A program made the position numbers and the translations under genes. A stretch of DNA of 17,496 nt from Bacteroidales bacterium (GTDB lineage Bacteria; Bacteroidota; Bacteroidia; Bacteroidales; UBA1556), in the NCBI GenBank assembly GCA_029939445.1, contig JAOZSY010000022.1:3141-20636 (forward strand), read 5' to 3'. Below, one piece after another: positions 16,059-17,496 of this stretch (position 1 is its first letter; each line of letters begins with the position of its first letter). The notes under the pieces were generated by a model. That model did no database searches. It had not been told where the DNA came from and saw nothing but the letters and a program-made list of their open reading frames with translations.

Positions 16059-16090
16059 GCAATATACTATAGATTATTAATAATTGCAAA
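16059..16090 (-). promoter_or_regulatory. Possible SusCD promoter
   Basis: On the minus strand TTTG (16090-16087) is followed after 20 bases by TATATTGC (16066-16059), an imperfect -7 box with correct Bacteroidota spacing. It would give a leader of roughly 130 bases before the SusC ATG. A closer alternative, TAGATTTT near 15965-15974, also has mismatches. Confidence 0.28.
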
Positions 16091-16350
16091 AAAAAGTGGA
16101 TAATATTTTAACAAATTGAACAATTAATTACATTTATAGACAATAAACATAGATAATCTTAATTTAATAATAACCCCATATAACCGTAAAAGAAAGCATA
16201 AAACATTGTATATTAGGGTTTCAATAAAATATCTGTCACCTGTTACCTATTAAAATATTAAAGTTGTTATTTTATTCAATAGCTCTAGGTAATAAGCCTA
16301 ATTATTATATAAATAAATAGGCTAAATACATGATTTGTTGAAATTTTAAC

Positions 16351-16382
16351 AAAAAAAATATAGAAATTCGGATTAGTTTCTA
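16351..16382 (-). terminator. Weak candidate terminator of the helicase-nuclease gene
   Basis: Arms TAGAAA (16361-16366) and TTTCTA (16377-16382) are 6 bp and almost all A-T. On the minus strand they are followed by TA and then eight T residues. It lies 50 bases past the stop at 16432. The T-run is strong but the stem is weak. Confidence 0.35.
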
Positions 16383-16431
16383 AAAAATTGCGTGGCAAAT
16401 GTTAATAGTGGTTAAATAACTATAATAAATA

Positions 16432-17496
16432 TTAACTAACTACATTAACTATTTTAACAGGAGATAAAAACAAAATCAATGCTTGTACATGTTTTCCATA
16501 TATCTTAGATAATACCTCCTGATAGTTTTCAAGCTGCTTCTGGTACTTATTCATATCTTTTGAAGTAATATTCTCAAAACTTGCGTACTTATAATCTATT
16601 ATTATAATTTCATTTTTGTTTAGCAATATTCTATCTGGCTTAATTATTCTATTATCGGGAGTAATAACTTCTTTTTCGTTTAAATATTCATTCTCTGTAG
16701 AAAATAAATATTTAGTTTCGGAATTTGCGAGCAAGCCTTTTATTATTGTCTCAAACTCCAAAGCATGTTCTTCAGAAATCATTCCTTTCTTAAGGTTTGT
16801 ACTAATAAGATTTTCAATATTTGTTTCACTATCGGTTATAGAAAGTAAATAGTGTAGCTGAGTACCTTTATCACGTAGTGCTTTATTTCTACTAATATCT
16901 CGCTGCAGATGTATCTTATCTTTCCAGAAATTACTTATAAAACTATTTATGGAAACACTATTTTCATTTTTATCAATATGCTTGGTGTTTTCTTTATCCT
17001 CCCCTATTTGAACCATATTATCTTCCTTAACAAATACTCGCTCATCTTCCCAATTAATAGAATCACATGCATTCCAATATTTTTGAGAATCCTTTTCCTT
17101 ATTAAAAAATAGATGTAACTCATGTGTTGGTCTTGTACAAGCCACATATATCATATTCATAGCATCTAATTCTTTGCGATGCATTTCCTGACTTATTATA
17201 TCAGCAAACTGGCTATTTAAACCATATTTATAATCACCTATTAGAACTTTAGGAACTTTCTCCTTAATTTCTTCATCAGGCTCTACCCACAAAATATCTC
17301 TTCCCCTTAGTGTCGCATCAATTTCTATAATTGGAAAAATAACTACAGGAAATTCTAGACCTTTAGCTCTATGTATGGTTAATAATTGTACTGAATCTTT
17401 ATCCCCCGCTAAATCTATTTTTAGTTTTTCTTTATTCTCGCCCCAATAATCGATAAACTGGGATATACTCGCACCTTTCTTTTTACTCAATTCAAT
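16432..17496 (-). CDS. AddA/RecB-type UvrD helicase-nuclease, C-terminal part (5' end outside window)
   Basis: The frame is open through the right edge; the TTG at 17490 is an internal Leu codon, not a start, because ...IELSKKK continues in frame. Visible are helicase motif V (LLTIHRAKGLEFPVVIFP), motif VI (MIYVACTRPTHELHLFF) and a RecB-family nuclease domain. The nuclease motifs are complete: His in GTQLHYLL, Asp in KPDRI, Asp and Lys in IIDYK, and a QLENY (QxxxY) box. The family unwinds and resects DNA double-strand breaks to feed RecA, and usually pairs with an AddB-like partner containing a Fe-S nuclease; that partner is not in view. The protein here represents about the last third of a ~1000-residue subunit. 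It lacks a nearby downstream gene, so it is the last gene of its transcript. Confidence 0.9.
   Translation of the reverse strand: MELSKKKGASISQFIDYWGENKEKLKIDLAGDKDSVQLLTIHRAKGLEFPVVIFPIIEIDATLRGRDILWVEPDEEIKEKVPKVLIGDYKYGLNSQFADIISQEMHRKELDAMNMIYVACTRPTHELHLFFNKEKDSQKYWNACDSINWEDERVFVKEDNMVQIGEDKENTKHIDKNENSVSINSFISNFWKDKIHLQRDISRNKALRDKGTQLHYLLSITDSETNIENLISTNLKKGMISEEHALEFETIIKGLLANSETKYLFSTENEYLNEKEVITPDNRIIKPDRILLNKNEIIIIDYKYASFENITSKDMNKYQKQLENYQEVLSKIYGKHVQALILFLSPVKIVNVVS

Larger units (their letters stand above)
15919..16431. other. Long AT-rich gene-free region upstream of SusC
   Basis: This 513-base stretch has no plausible gene. It holds the SusC promoter/leader side (15919 to ~16100) and the 3' end of the helicase-nuclease unit. 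Visible items are the promoter-like pair at 16059-16090, a possible terminator at 16351-16382, and an inverted repeat AGCCTA (16295-16300) / TAGGCT (16318-16323) of unknown meaning. Confidence 0.5.

Noticed and set aside
16295..16323. AGCCTA/TAGGCT inverted repeat as an operator or terminator
   Set aside because: The 6-bp arms with a 17-base spacer and no T-run are not enough to assign a role.
16616..17112. Two plus-strand open frames opposite the helicase-nuclease gene
   Set aside because: They are antisense to the nuclease motifs. The hydrophobic look comes from the AT-rich complement of a Lys/Asn/Glu-rich protein.

Overview
The window is AT-rich chromosomal DNA from a member of the Bacteroidota. 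The evidence is an adjacent SusC/SusD pair, several beta-barrel outer membrane proteins, lipoproteins with Bacteroidota-style lipoboxes, and promoter-like TAnnTTTG boxes (the Bacteroidota -7 element) placed 26-45 bases before several start codons. I cannot place it more finely from sequence alone. Most of it looks like ordinary core or housekeeping chromosome. I found no phage, integrative element, CRISPR array, rRNA or tRNA.

Left part (1-3331): a minus-strand cluster. A secreted bleomycin-hydrolase-like C1 cysteine peptidase is followed 22 bases downstream by a membrane-anchored metallophosphoesterase that runs off the left edge. Upstream of these, and separated by a terminator, is a two-gene thioredoxin unit: a lipoprotein thioredoxin (WCGPC) followed by a leaderless cytoplasmic paralogue (WCQPC).

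Middle part (3332-10701): on the plus strand lie a short IS1595-type zinc-ribbon protein without a catalytic transposase domain, a small cysteine-rich lipoprotein and a large outer membrane barrel. A MATE exporter with a TTG start is convergent with the barrel. Next are a small outer membrane barrel (+) and a DUF2779 nuclease-like protein (-), which share an 18-bp bidirectional terminator. A medium-chain-type acyl-CoA dehydrogenase (+) ends at a strong terminator.

Right part (10702-17496): a gene-free stretch carries a GC-richer imperfect palindrome. Then comes a minus-strand SusC-SusD operon for TonB-dependent nutrient uptake, with its own terminator and no regulator or hydrolase beside it in this window. 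A 513-base gene-free stretch follows, then the C-terminal part of an AddA/RecB-type helicase-nuclease cut by the right edge.

I see no clear new multi-gene system. The points most worth checking are the DUF2779 protein whose exonuclease-like half seems to have lost its acidic residues, the catalytic-domain-less IS1595-like protein, the palindrome at 10840-10905, and the tandem thioredoxin pair with one lipid-anchored copy.
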